A stretch of 64,000 nt of DNA from a bacterium (lineage in GTDB: Bacteria; Actinomycetota; Acidimicrobiia; Acidimicrobiales; Bin134): the NCBI GenBank assembly GCA_026709025.1, contig JAPOTT010000029.1:22231-86230 (forward strand), written 5' to 3'. A program made the position numbers and the translations under genes. The notes under the pieces were generated by a model. The model searched no databases. It worked only from the letters and a program-made list of their open reading frames with translations, and was not told the DNA's origin. This document shows, one piece after another, positions 29,867 through 38,975 of the stretch (positions within the stretch are counted from its first letter, which is position 1; each line of letters starts with the position of its first letter).

Positions 29867-31090
29867 GTGGCAACTACTGAAGCCTTCGTGTGGGTCTGGC
29901 TGCCAGCAGCCACAGAGCCGGTGGTTGCAGGCAAGCTCACAGATAGGGGCTCGGTTGTTACGTTTGCTTATGGTCGCAGCTACCTAGAACGTCCTGATGC
30001 GATTGCGCTTTATCTGCCTGAACTCCCATTGCGACGCGGCGAGATAAGCCCTATTTCTGGTGAAATAGCTGGCTGCATTGCTGATGCTGGCCCAGATGCA
30101 TGGGGACGACGGATTATTGAATACCAGCACATGTCAGAAATGGCTGATCTAACTAGGCTGGATTATCTCGTAGCATCTGGTTCAAATCGTTTTGGAGCGC
30201 TTGACTTTCGGCACTCGGCCACACAGTACGTCTCACTAGGCGAATCACAGGTACCGCTGGGTGAACTAGCTGAGGTTGCAGACCGTGTTGAGAATGGTCG
30301 TCCCCTCTCAGCGGGGCTTGAGCGTGCTTTGTTTCACGGCAGTTCGATGGGGGGCGCGCGGCCTAAGGCGGTATTTGTAGATGGTGTTCAGCAGATGATT
30401 GCTAAGTTCACTTCGGTTACCGATTCCTATCCTGTTGTTAAAGCGGAGTTTGTGGCAATGGAGTTAGCCCGCCGAGCCGGGTTGCATGTTGCGGATGTTA
30501 GGCTTGACAGTGCTCTGGGCCGCGATATTTTGCTGGTAGATCGATTTGACCGTACCCCTGATGGTGGTCGGGCAATGGTTGTATCGGCACTTACCATCTT
30601 GGAATTGCATGATGCCCATGGCATGGCTGGTCGCTATGCCACTTATGCAGATCTTGCCTTTCACATCCGGTCGAGGTTTAGCGAGTCAGATAAAACTCTG
30701 GCAGAGCTGTTCGCTCGTATTATTTTCAACATTTTGGTAGGCAACACTGATGATCATGCCCGCAATCACGCCGCTTTTTGGGATGGTGCCCAACTCACTT
30801 TGACCCCCGCCTATGATGTTTGCCCTCAGGTGCGTGTTGGAGAAGAGGTGGCTCAGGCTATGGCCTTTGGAGACAACGGTGAACGACTTAGTCAAGTTGC
30901 GAGGTGTGTAGCACAAGCTCACATTTATCATTTGAGCACTGCTCAGGCCACAGAAATTGTAGATAAACAGATAGCAGTAATCACGCAGGAGTGGTCATCT
31001 GTTTGTGATATGGCAGGGTTATCAGCGGTTGATCGCAAACAATTATGGCACCGTCAGTTCCTCAATCCCTTTGCACTCTATGGCTACTAA
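29867..31090 (+). CDS. hipA: HipA-family serine/threonine kinase toxin
   Basis: 'GSSMGGARPKAVF' (Gly-rich loop), 'DILLVDRFDR', 'FNILVGNTDDHARNHAAFWDGAQLTLTPAYDVCP'. Confidence 0.92.
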   Translation: MATTEAFVWVWLPAATEPVVAGKLTDRGSVVTFAYGRSYLERPDAIALYLPELPLRRGEISPISGEIAGCIADAGPDAWGRRIIEYQHMSEMADLTRLDYLVASGSNRFGALDFRHSATQYVSLGESQVPLGELAEVADRVENGRPLSAGLERALFHGSSMGGARPKAVFVDGVQQMIAKFTSVTDSYPVVKAEFVAMELARRAGLHVADVRLDSALGRDILLVDRFDRTPDGGRAMVVSALTILELHDAHGMAGRYATYADLAFHIRSRFSESDKTLAELFARIIFNILVGNTDDHARNHAAFWDGAQLTLTPAYDVCPQVRVGEEVAQAMAFGDNGERLSQVARCVAQAHIYHLSTAQATEIVDKQIAVITQEWSSVCDMAGLSAVDRKQLWHRQFLNPFALYGY

Positions 31091-31240
31091 ATGCATAACC
31101 ATTGGCCTAGATTAGTCTTCTGAGCTTCCCCTGTAATAGTAGTAGGCGTGTAGCAGAAGACGTGGTTTTGTAGGTTTTAGTTTGGCACCTCTATTGGTAG
31201 TTACGACAGTCTTCAACGTGAAGAGTCATTTTTGGTTTTG

Positions 31241-31558
31241 CTATTTTTGAAATATTTGTCTAAACTTTTGCTTATACCTAGTAAACCAAGCAGCAATAGT
31301 GTCAGCATATTTTAATACTAAAATACTATATATAATCAAAATAAGTATATCATCAATAGATACATTATCTTCTCCAAGTCCAGAAATAGTTATACCAATA
31401 AGTGGGGGAAATACAAATAAAACACAGTATATTATAAGCGCTTTTTTAGCCCTCTTAGAAGAGAATTCATACTCATACTTTAGTAGATAAATATAAACGC
31501 TAGCGGATACTATCACAACACCGTATGCTACCAGTTGAAGAAATAATGTAGACTGCAT
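31241..31558 (-). CDS. Small hydrophobic (membrane) protein of unknown function
   Basis: 105-aa ORF with long hydrophobic segments in an AT-rich patch; no family recognised. Confidence 0.5.
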   Translation of the reverse strand: MQSTLFLQLVAYGVVIVSASVYIYLLKYEYEFSSKRAKKALIIYCVLFVFPPLIGITISGLGEDNVSIDDILILIIYSILVLKYADTIAAWFTRYKQKFRQIFQK

Positions 31559-31617
31559 CGTATCAATAATATTTCGTAGTCAACTAAATCAATTACATAC
31601 TATTTACAAGTATAAGG

Positions 31618-32712
31618 CTAGGTGGTTGATCTGGTTGGGACGGCTCTTAGGGCTTCGCATACCTCTGCCCAGAGATTGGCAGTATTGGGAGAATCCTCAT
31701 TGTTAGCAGGGTTGCTAAGGCCGTTGTCGGTGCCTGTGTTTAAGGTTAGGCGGTCTACTAGGCCACCTACGCTGGCGGCGACTTTTTCTGCCAAATCATG
31801 GGGTTCAGCCACCACAGCAAAGGTGTTGAGCATGGTGTCGTCTATCACTTCGGCCATTTTGTCCCACTTGCCCTGCTTGGACATCCAGTTCAACTCTTCT
31901 TGGGCACCGGCCCAACCATGGTGTTCTAACACGGGTCGATACGCTGGCGTGGAACCATAGAAGCCAATTTGGCGCCTAACGGCTTTGGCGCTAGCAGCCA
32001 TCTCTTCTTCGTTGGCTCCGGTTACAAGAAACAACGGCAGCGACACCTCTATGGATTTTGGATCTCGCCCTGACTTTTGGGCACCGCGCTGTAGCGCTGG
32101 TAGCGATACCTCACGTAGATAAGACGGCGTTGTGAAGCCGTGGCTCATCCAGCCATCTGCCACCTCGCCTGCAGTTTCGGTCATAAGGTTCCCCACGCCT
32201 GCCATGTGGATGGGCGGGGGCCCATAGGGGTTGGGGCCTGGGCTGAACATTGGGGTCATCAGCGTGTGCCTGTAGAAGTCGCCTCGAAACGCAAGGGGTT
32301 CACCGGTTTCCCAAGATTCCCAAATAGCCCGCATCGCTCGTACCATCTCGTTCATTCTTGCGGCAGGTTTAGACCAGGGCATCGAGAACCGGTTGGTTAT
32401 GTGGGCTCTGATTTGTGTTCCAAGCCCTAGTTTGAAGCGTCCTTTAGACCACGCTTGCAGATCCCAGCTGGTGTTGGCCAGCGTCATGGGGTTGCGGGCA
32501 AATGCCACTGCTATTGCGGTGCCCAAATCAATGGTCTCAGTATGTTCGGCTGCCACCACTAAAGGCAAGAAGGGATCGTGGGTTAACTCCACTGTCCAAG
32601 CGCCGCTGTAACTGGCGGCTTCTAAAGCCGCAGCACCGCTGGCGGCTTGATCCATCCACGCTGTAGGCCCAGCATTGGCCGATGGCACACCGATTCTTCC
32701 GTCAAGCTTCAT
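31618..32712 (-). CDS. Luciferase-like (LLM class, F420-type) oxidoreductase
   Basis: 'DPFLPLVVAAEHTETIDLGTAIAVAFARNPMTLANTSWDLQAWSKGRFKLGLGTQIRAHITNRF'. Confidence 0.9.
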   Translation of the reverse strand: MKLDGRIGVPSANAGPTAWMDQAASGAAALEAASYSGAWTVELTHDPFLPLVVAAEHTETIDLGTAIAVAFARNPMTLANTSWDLQAWSKGRFKLGLGTQIRAHITNRFSMPWSKPAARMNEMVRAMRAIWESWETGEPLAFRGDFYRHTLMTPMFSPGPNPYGPPPIHMAGVGNLMTETAGEVADGWMSHGFTTPSYLREVSLPALQRGAQKSGRDPKSIEVSLPLFLVTGANEEEMAASAKAVRRQIGFYGSTPAYRPVLEHHGWAGAQEELNWMSKQGKWDKMAEVIDDTMLNTFAVVAEPHDLAEKVAASVGGLVDRLTLNTGTDNGLSNPANNEDSPNTANLWAEVCEALRAVPTRSTT

Positions 32713-32851
32713 AGCGCAACATTCTATGTGACCTAGCCAACTAGTTGTGCAGGCGGGCAGATCTGGCTTGGTGCAGTTTGGGTGATCGGCCTGTTATCCT
32801 GTAACTGCTTCCCCCTGTGTCTAGCGTCGCGCCCCGCGCCAGATATGGCTC

Positions 32852-33535
32852 ATGGAAGATCAACCCCAACTGCCTCCTCGCTTAACTGCGGCTGAACGAT
32901 GCCGAGAGCTGTGGGAGGACTACCGCCATTTAATCACGCCACCGCGCATAGCTATCGGGGCTATAGCACTGCTGATCGCCATAGCGTTTATGGCGTATCG
33001 GGTGTGGGGACCCGGCGAGTCACCTCGCGCCGAGGTAATCCTTCCCCAAGCTACTGCGCTGGCAGATCGTTTCGTGGCCACACCCGAACCCACGCCCGTT
33101 TTGGTGCATGTGGCTGGGGCGGTCAAATCCCCGGGTGTGTACAGCATGCAAGGTCAAGGCCGTGTGCTGGATTTGGTGCAAGCCGCAGGCGGGCTTACCA
33201 GCGATGCCGATACCGACAGGGTGAACTTAGCGGATGCGTTGTTTGATGGGCAGTGGTTGTACATACCCCACATCGGCCAGAAGGTTATTCCAGCGCCCGT
33301 AACAGGCACTGGTAGCACTAATGGCACTTCGCCGCAGCGTTCAGGCCCAATCAACATCAACTCTGCATCGGCGCAACAGCTACAGGCCCTGCCGGGGGTG
33401 GGGCCAGCAATCGCAAATGCCATTGTTCAACACCGCGAGCGTATCGGTGGCTTTGGGTCGGTAGACGGGCTGCTAGCTGTGTCGGGCATCGGCCCAAGCA
33501 AGCTAGAACAGATGCGCCATCTCATTAGCGTGTGA
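32852..33535 (+). CDS. comEA: ComEA-like SLBB/helix-hairpin-helix protein
   Basis: 'PVLVHVAGAVKSPGVYSMQGQGRVLDLVQAAGGLT' (SLBB) and 'ININSASAQQLQALPGVGPAIANAIVQHRE' (HhH). Confidence 0.9.
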   Translation: MEDQPQLPPRLTAAERCRELWEDYRHLITPPRIAIGAIALLIAIAFMAYRVWGPGESPRAEVILPQATALADRFVATPEPTPVLVHVAGAVKSPGVYSMQGQGRVLDLVQAAGGLTSDADTDRVNLADALFDGQWLYIPHIGQKVIPAPVTGTGSTNGTSPQRSGPININSASAQQLQALPGVGPAIANAIVQHRERIGGFGSVDGLLAVSGIGPSKLEQMRHLISV

Positions 33536-35340
33536 GCGCCAACGCTTCAAGCAACGCAGGTGCCATGAACGATCAGCAGGTGGTGGCCTTAGCAGGTGCA
33601 GCCATAGTTGGTGCTTGGTGGTCTGCTGCGTTGCCACTAGTGCCCGCCATTTTGTTGGCGGTGCTAGCGCTGGCGATGCGTTGGCCGTGGGTGTTGGTGC
33701 TGGCCGTTTTGCTGGTTAGCTCCGCGTTGGGAGCTAGAGCTTGGGCAGGTTTGTACCCGCTTGAGCCCAGTGCATTTGGCGAAGGCGCAGAGCTAGAAGC
33801 CACGCTGGTATCAGATCCAACCCCCACCGGTAGTGGTGCAAGGGTGCTGCTGCGTGTACAAGGGCGGCGTTATGAAGCATGGGCCTATGGGGGAGCAGCT
33901 CCTAAGCTGTTGGCTGGTTTAGCGGGCGACCGCATATCTGTGGCTGGCAGCATTCGGCCCATCGATCCGCTGCCCAAGTATCAGGCTGCTCGCCATGTGG
34001 CGAACCGCTTGAACATCACACACATTTCACAGCATCGCAGCGGGCTTTTGCCCTTTCGTTTGGCGAATTGGTTGCGCCGCACCATTTCTGAGGGTGCTGT
34101 GTGGTTGGATGATGATCACCACAGCTTATTTACCGGTTTGTCCTATGGGGATGATCGTTACCAGTCCGCAGTGGTAGCAGACGACTTTCGGGCAGCTGGC
34201 CTCACGCACCTGTTAGCTGTTTCTGGGCAAAATGTAGCCTTCGTGCTCATCTTGGCGCGCCCGCTTATTGAGCGTTTTGGGTATCGAGGCCGTTGGGTGC
34301 TCACCTTAGGTGTGATTGCCTTTTTTGCTGTGGTTACCCGCTTTGAGCCATCTGTGTTGCGGGCCACCGTTATGGCAGCTATAGCCGCTACTAGCACTAT
34401 GTTGGGGCGCGATACCTCTGGTGTTCGTTTGCTGGCTTTAGCGGTGGCGTTGTTGGTGATGGTAGACCCGTTGCTGGTGCATTCGGTGGCCTTTCGCTTA
34501 TCGGTAGCGGCATCTGCGGGCATCATCGTATGGTCTCGTGGTTTAGCTGAGCGATTGCGGGGGCCGCGGGTGGTGCGCGAAGCAATAGCGGTTACTGCTG
34601 CGGCTCAGCTAGCTGTATCGCCACTGCTTATTGCCACCTTTGGGGGAGTGCCGGTGGCATCTTTGCCTGCCAACTTGTTGGCCGCACCAGTAGCTGGGCC
34701 GGTGATGATGTGGAGCTTGTCGGCAGGGGTGCTAGCAGGCATAGTTAGAGGGCCCTTAGCGCAGCTAATTCACTGGCCCACCGGCTTGACTATCGGTTGG
34801 ATTCAAGGTGTGGCAGATTGGGCAGCCACAGTACGACTAGGGGAACTGCGCGCTCCTCATTTGGTGGTAGTGGTGGCCGCTGCGGTGGTGTGGTGGTTGG
34901 GTGGGCGCCGTGTGTTGCGCGCCACAGCAGCGATGGGTCTTTGTGCGGCGCTGTTGTTGCCAGCTTTAGCCTTGCGGGTGCAAACACCGCCGTTTCACGC
35001 TGTGCTCAGCTCGCAAACCCAGGTTTGGCGACATCACAACACTACCGTGGTGCTGCTTGGCACTAACTCTTCGGTTGAGAGGCTCTTGGAAGATTTACGT
35101 CGCGCAGGGGTACAGGCTGTGGATTTAGCGGTGGCCGACAAAGGCAATCGAGCGCAGCGCAACCAGCTCATGGCCATGAAAGAGCGTATGTGGGTGGGCA
35201 CCATCGTCGCACCGCCGGGCCACAAAATAGGCGGCGCCAGCGAGGTTAGGGTTAATCAAGAAATCCAAATAGGCTCCATGAGGGCCGAAATTACCTCCCA
35301 CGATCCGTCCCTAGAACTCAAAGTTACTGTAATAAAATAA
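33532..35340 (+). CDS. comEC: ComEC/Rec2-like competence protein, C-terminal MBL-like part lacking HxHxDH
   Basis: 'LFTGLSYGDDRYQSAVVADDFRAAGLTHLLAVSGQNVAFV' typical ComEC; overlaps comEA. Confidence 0.88.
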   Translation: MSANASSNAGAMNDQQVVALAGAAIVGAWWSAALPLVPAILLAVLALAMRWPWVLVLAVLLVSSALGARAWAGLYPLEPSAFGEGAELEATLVSDPTPTGSGARVLLRVQGRRYEAWAYGGAAPKLLAGLAGDRISVAGSIRPIDPLPKYQAARHVANRLNITHISQHRSGLLPFRLANWLRRTISEGAVWLDDDHHSLFTGLSYGDDRYQSAVVADDFRAAGLTHLLAVSGQNVAFVLILARPLIERFGYRGRWVLTLGVIAFFAVVTRFEPSVLRATVMAAIAATSTMLGRDTSGVRLLALAVALLVMVDPLLVHSVAFRLSVAASAGIIVWSRGLAERLRGPRVVREAIAVTAAAQLAVSPLLIATFGGVPVASLPANLLAAPVAGPVMMWSLSAGVLAGIVRGPLAQLIHWPTGLTIGWIQGVADWAATVRLGELRAPHLVVVVAAAVVWWLGGRRVLRATAAMGLCAALLLPALALRVQTPPFHAVLSSQTQVWRHHNTTVVLLGTNSSVERLLEDLRRAGVQAVDLAVADKGNRAQRNQLMAMKERMWVGTIVAPPGHKIGGASEVRVNQEIQIGSMRAEITSHDPSLELKVTVIK

Positions 35341-35373
35341 CTTTCTGTTCTGCGATGATCTTATTCTGTTTAC

Positions 35374-35406
35374 ACGATTAAGATTTCAGCCTAAACTCTT
35401 AATCGT
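35374..35406. promoter_or_regulatory. Inverted repeat upstream of fic
   Basis: acgattaaga-N13-tcttaatcgt, perfect 10-bp arms. Confidence 0.5.
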
Positions 35407-35434
35407 TCCAGTTTCTCTTAAGGAGTTCTTAACG

Positions 35435-36601
35435 ATGCACCGAGGGCCCACCGGCACCTATTCGGTTACCACCCATGGCGGAGAGGAGGTTCGTGCCTTC
35501 ATTCCCTATAACCTGCCGCCAGATCCATCACTGCAACTAAACGGCACCTTGCTTAAGGCCCTTGAAGCTGCCACCCTTGCCGTTGGGTGCCTAAACGGTA
35601 TCTCCACATTGCTCCCAGATAAGTCTTTGTTTTTGTATCACTATGTGCGCAAAGAAGCGGTGCTGTCTTCGCAGATTGAGGGTACTCAATCCTCGCTCAC
35701 GGATCTTCTCCAGCATGAAAGGGGAGAAGCATCTGGCGTACCAGAAGATGATGTTGGTGAGGTGTCGTGCTATGTGGCTGCTTTGGAACATGGCTTGAAG
35801 CGATTACGGGTGGATAACTTTCCTCTGTCCAATCGCCTAATCCGAGAAGTCCATGCAGTGTTGTTGTCATCGGGTAGGGGAAGCAACATGACACCCGGTG
35901 AGTTTCGTAAAACCCAAAATTGGATTGGGGGTAGCAGGCCCGGCAACGCCAACTTTGTGCCTCCACCGCCTGAAGAAGTGCAAAACGCTATGGCCGCGCT
36001 TGAGAGGTATTTGCACCAAACCGATGATGGGTTGCCAGAACTCATCAGGGTTGGTTTAGCGCACGTGCAACTCGAGACAATCCATCCGTTTTTTGATGGT
36101 AACGGCCGTCTAGGACGATTGCTCATTACGTTTTTGTTGTGCGAGGCAGGTTTGTTGCAAGACCCTTTGTTGTATTTGAGTTTGTATCTGAAGCAGCATC
36201 GCTCTCACTATTACGAACTGCTTAATAACGTTCGCTATCAGGGTCAATGGGAGGAGTGGCTGAGCTTTTTCTTGGAGGGTGTGCGGGTGGTGGCAGAGGG
36301 TGCTTTTACCACTGCCACAAACCTTACCCACATGTTCAGCGCCCACCGCAGCAGCATCGCAGAACTAGGGCGTCCGGCTAGCTCTGCTCTGCGAATCCAC
36401 GAAGCCTTTATGCAGTTGCCGCTTCGCACTATTCCTGAGCTGGCTAGGGAAACAGGGCTTACCTATCCGGGTGCCGCAGCGGGTGTGCAACGTCTTGAGG
36501 GGTTGGGCATCATCGCAGAGGTATCGGGACGCTGGACTGCTCGGACTTTTGTGTACAGCAATTATTTAGAGATCCTAGAAGAGGGAACCGAGCCCATTTA
36601 G
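35435..36601 (+). CDS. Fic family protein (putative AMPylase), N-terminal inhibitory motif type
   Basis: 'HPFFDGNGRLGRLL' (HPFx[D/E]GNGRxxR); 'SSQIEG' fits the (S/T)xxxE(G/N) inhibitory motif. Confidence 0.93.
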   Translation: MHRGPTGTYSVTTHGGEEVRAFIPYNLPPDPSLQLNGTLLKALEAATLAVGCLNGISTLLPDKSLFLYHYVRKEAVLSSQIEGTQSSLTDLLQHERGEASGVPEDDVGEVSCYVAALEHGLKRLRVDNFPLSNRLIREVHAVLLSSGRGSNMTPGEFRKTQNWIGGSRPGNANFVPPPPEEVQNAMAALERYLHQTDDGLPELIRVGLAHVQLETIHPFFDGNGRLGRLLITFLLCEAGLLQDPLLYLSLYLKQHRSHYYELLNNVRYQGQWEEWLSFFLEGVRVVAEGAFTTATNLTHMFSAHRSSIAELGRPASSALRIHEAFMQLPLRTIPELARETGLTYPGAAAGVQRLEGLGIIAEVSGRWTARTFVYSNYLEILEEGTEPI

Positions 36602-36620
36602 AGCGTTAGTTGGGTGGGCT

Positions 36621-37508
36621 GTGCGGTGCGTTGGTGCCACACAGCCGGGTAGTGTCACAAGCGTGATTTTGGAGTTAGGGCCGAACCGTTACAACGTAGC
36701 CACCAGAGCTTTGGTGATGGGCATATTAAACCGCACCCCAGACTCCTTTTTTGATGCAGGCCAGTACTGGGGTTTTGATGATTTTTTAGCTAAGGCTGCC
36801 CAGCTGGTGGCAGAGGGCGCCGACATTTTGGATGTGGGTGGCGTGAAAGCTGGGCCTGGCCCTGAGGTTACTGAGGCTGAGGAGATGGAGCGGGTGGTGC
36901 CCGCTATAGAGGCGCTGCGACAACGCTTTGAGGTGCCGTTATCTGTGGACACTTGGCGCGCCTCGGTTGCTCGCGAGTGCTATGGCGCAGGCGCTGTTGT
37001 GGGCAACGACATCAGCGGTTTTGCCGATCCTAAATACCTGAGCGAGGCTGCTGCAGCTAAAGCATCAGTGGTGGCTTGTCACGTTAGGTTGGCCCCGCGG
37101 GTGGCCGATCCCGAACCGGTATACAAAGACCTCATGGGCGACATCAGCGCCTTTTTGAAACAACGGGCGCAGTGGGCTGTAGATGCTGGCATTCCCCCGC
37201 ACAGGGTTATGTTGGATGTTGGACATGACCTTGGCAAGACACCGCAGATGTCGGCTGAGTTGCTGCGCCGTACCGACGAGATTACAGCGCTGGGATATCC
37301 GGTTTTCTTATCGGTTTCCAACAAAGGTTTCCTCGGTGCATTAGGTGGCACAGAAGTGGGCAACCGTCGGGAGATAACCGTAGCTGCACACGCCTTAGGT
37401 ATTGGTTTAGGATGTCGTGTGCTTAGAGCCCACGATGTAGCTGGTACCCGTAGAGTTGCAGACATGATGAGCGAGATCCTGCAACGTCAAACAGAGACCA
37501 CAAAATGA
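36621..37508 (+). CDS. Dihydropteroate synthase-like protein, FolP2-type
   Basis: 'VMGILNRTPDSFFDAG', 'DILDVGGVKAGPGPEV', 'LSVDTWRASVA'; pattern resembles mycobacterial FolP2; start may be internal. Confidence 0.8.
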   Translation: MRCVGATQPGSVTSVILELGPNRYNVATRALVMGILNRTPDSFFDAGQYWGFDDFLAKAAQLVAEGADILDVGGVKAGPGPEVTEAEEMERVVPAIEALRQRFEVPLSVDTWRASVARECYGAGAVVGNDISGFADPKYLSEAAAAKASVVACHVRLAPRVADPEPVYKDLMGDISAFLKQRAQWAVDAGIPPHRVMLDVGHDLGKTPQMSAELLRRTDEITALGYPVFLSVSNKGFLGALGGTEVGNRREITVAAHALGIGLGCRVLRAHDVAGTRRVADMMSEILQRQTETTK

Positions 37509-38518
37509 GCGCCACCGTAGTGCTCATACATGGGGGAGATGAGGTGCTGTTGTCTAACGCAGTGCGAGAGCGGGTGCATGCATTGGTGGGCGAAGGCGAC
37601 CGCGAGCTCATGGTGGCCGAACTCAACGAGGCAGCCTATCTGCTAGGTGAGGAGTATGAGATTTCTCCGCTGGTAGATGCAGCGCAGACACCGCCTTTTT
37701 TGTCCTCGCGGCGGATTGTGGTAGGTCGGGAGTTAGGCCGCTTTTCTAGTAAAGATGTTTTAGCTCCGCTGCTTCGCTATCTCTCAGATCAGCTAGATAG
37801 CACAGATTTGGTGTTGGTTTGGGAAAAGGGCCCAGCGCTGCAAAGGCTAAGCGCGTTGCCCAAGCCACTCAAAGAAGCGGTTAGCGCAGTTGGCGGTGAG
37901 GTGCTTAACGCAGGTATCCCCACAGGGCGCGATGGCAGCACACAGTGGATGGATCAACAGATAAGCGCTGCTGGCTTGCGCTTGCGAGCTAGCGCTAAGC
38001 GTCTTGTGGCAGATCATTTGGGTGAAGACTTGAGCCGCCTGCCTGCGCTGTTGAAAACGCTTGAGTCAGCTCTTGGCACCGAACATCCCTTAGAGGCAGA
38101 TGATGTAGCTCCCTTCATTGGTGAGGGTGGATCGGTGCCTCCGTGGGAGCTAACCGATGCCATTGAGTCAGGCCAGATTGCCAGCGCCTTAGACAAGCTA
38201 GATCGCATGTTAAACGCTGGCGGTCGCAACGAGATGCAGGTGCTAGCTACGCTCTATAACCACTTCAGCAGGCTTTTGTACTTGGATGGAGCCGAGGTAG
38301 CCGATGAAAAACAAGCGGCTGCGCTTTTGGGGTTGAAGGGCTCTACCTTTCCAGCAAAAAAGGCTTTGCGACAGGCTCGCAAGCTTGGGCCCAAAAAGGT
38401 GGCTCGTTCAATAGAACTTTTGGCTCAAGCAGATTTGGATTTACGGGGAGCAACAGGGTTGTCATCATCAGCAGTGCTAGAGGTGTTGGTGGCCCGCTTA
38501 GCTCAGATGAACCGTTAG
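37505..38518 (+). CDS. holA: DNA polymerase III subunit delta
   Basis: 'LLSNAVRERVHALVGEGDRELMVAELN', 'PPFLSSRRIVVGRELGRF'; upstream of rpsT. Confidence 0.85.
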   Translation: MSATVVLIHGGDEVLLSNAVRERVHALVGEGDRELMVAELNEAAYLLGEEYEISPLVDAAQTPPFLSSRRIVVGRELGRFSSKDVLAPLLRYLSDQLDSTDLVLVWEKGPALQRLSALPKPLKEAVSAVGGEVLNAGIPTGRDGSTQWMDQQISAAGLRLRASAKRLVADHLGEDLSRLPALLKTLESALGTEHPLEADDVAPFIGEGGSVPPWELTDAIESGQIASALDKLDRMLNAGGRNEMQVLATLYNHFSRLLYLDGAEVADEKQAAALLGLKGSTFPAKKALRQARKLGPKKVARSIELLAQADLDLRGATGLSSSAVLEVLVARLAQMNR

Positions 38519-38585
38519 GGAAGGTTGAACTCGGCCAGCTCAGATGAACCGCTAAGGAATCTGTGCCAAACAACCCAGCTAAATG

Positions 38586-38852
38586 CTAGTTGTTAGCAGC
38601 CGCTAGTCGCTTCATCAGGCGGGATTTCTTACGAGCAGCAGTGTTGCGATGTAACACGCCCTTGCTCACGGCTTTGTCGATGCGCTTGATTGCCAGCCGA
38701 GTTGTTTCGGCAGTGGCCGCAGCATCGTCACCCTCGGCAGCTTCTAGCGCATTGCGAACGCGGGTGTTGATCTCCGAACGCACAGCACGATTACGCACCC
38801 GGCGTTTTTCATTTTGGCGGTTGCGCTTTATTTGACTTTTGATGTTTGCCAC
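38586..38852 (-). CDS. rpsT: 30S ribosomal protein S20
   Basis: 'MANIKSQIKRNRQNEKRRVRNRAVRSEINT...KGVLHRNTAARKKSRLMKRLAA'. Confidence 0.96.
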   Translation of the reverse strand: MANIKSQIKRNRQNEKRRVRNRAVRSEINTRVRNALEAAEGDDAAATAETTRLAIKRIDKAVSKGVLHRNTAARKKSRLMKRLAAANN

Positions 38853-38975
38853 AGGAGCCCAACTCTATCGCTTCGCAAGCCCAACAACCACATAGGGCAA
38901 CACACAGGCCAGAGCACTCTAGAACCGAACACATAGTCTGCCACCCAATGGGGACGGTAGCTTTTATGTTGACCC

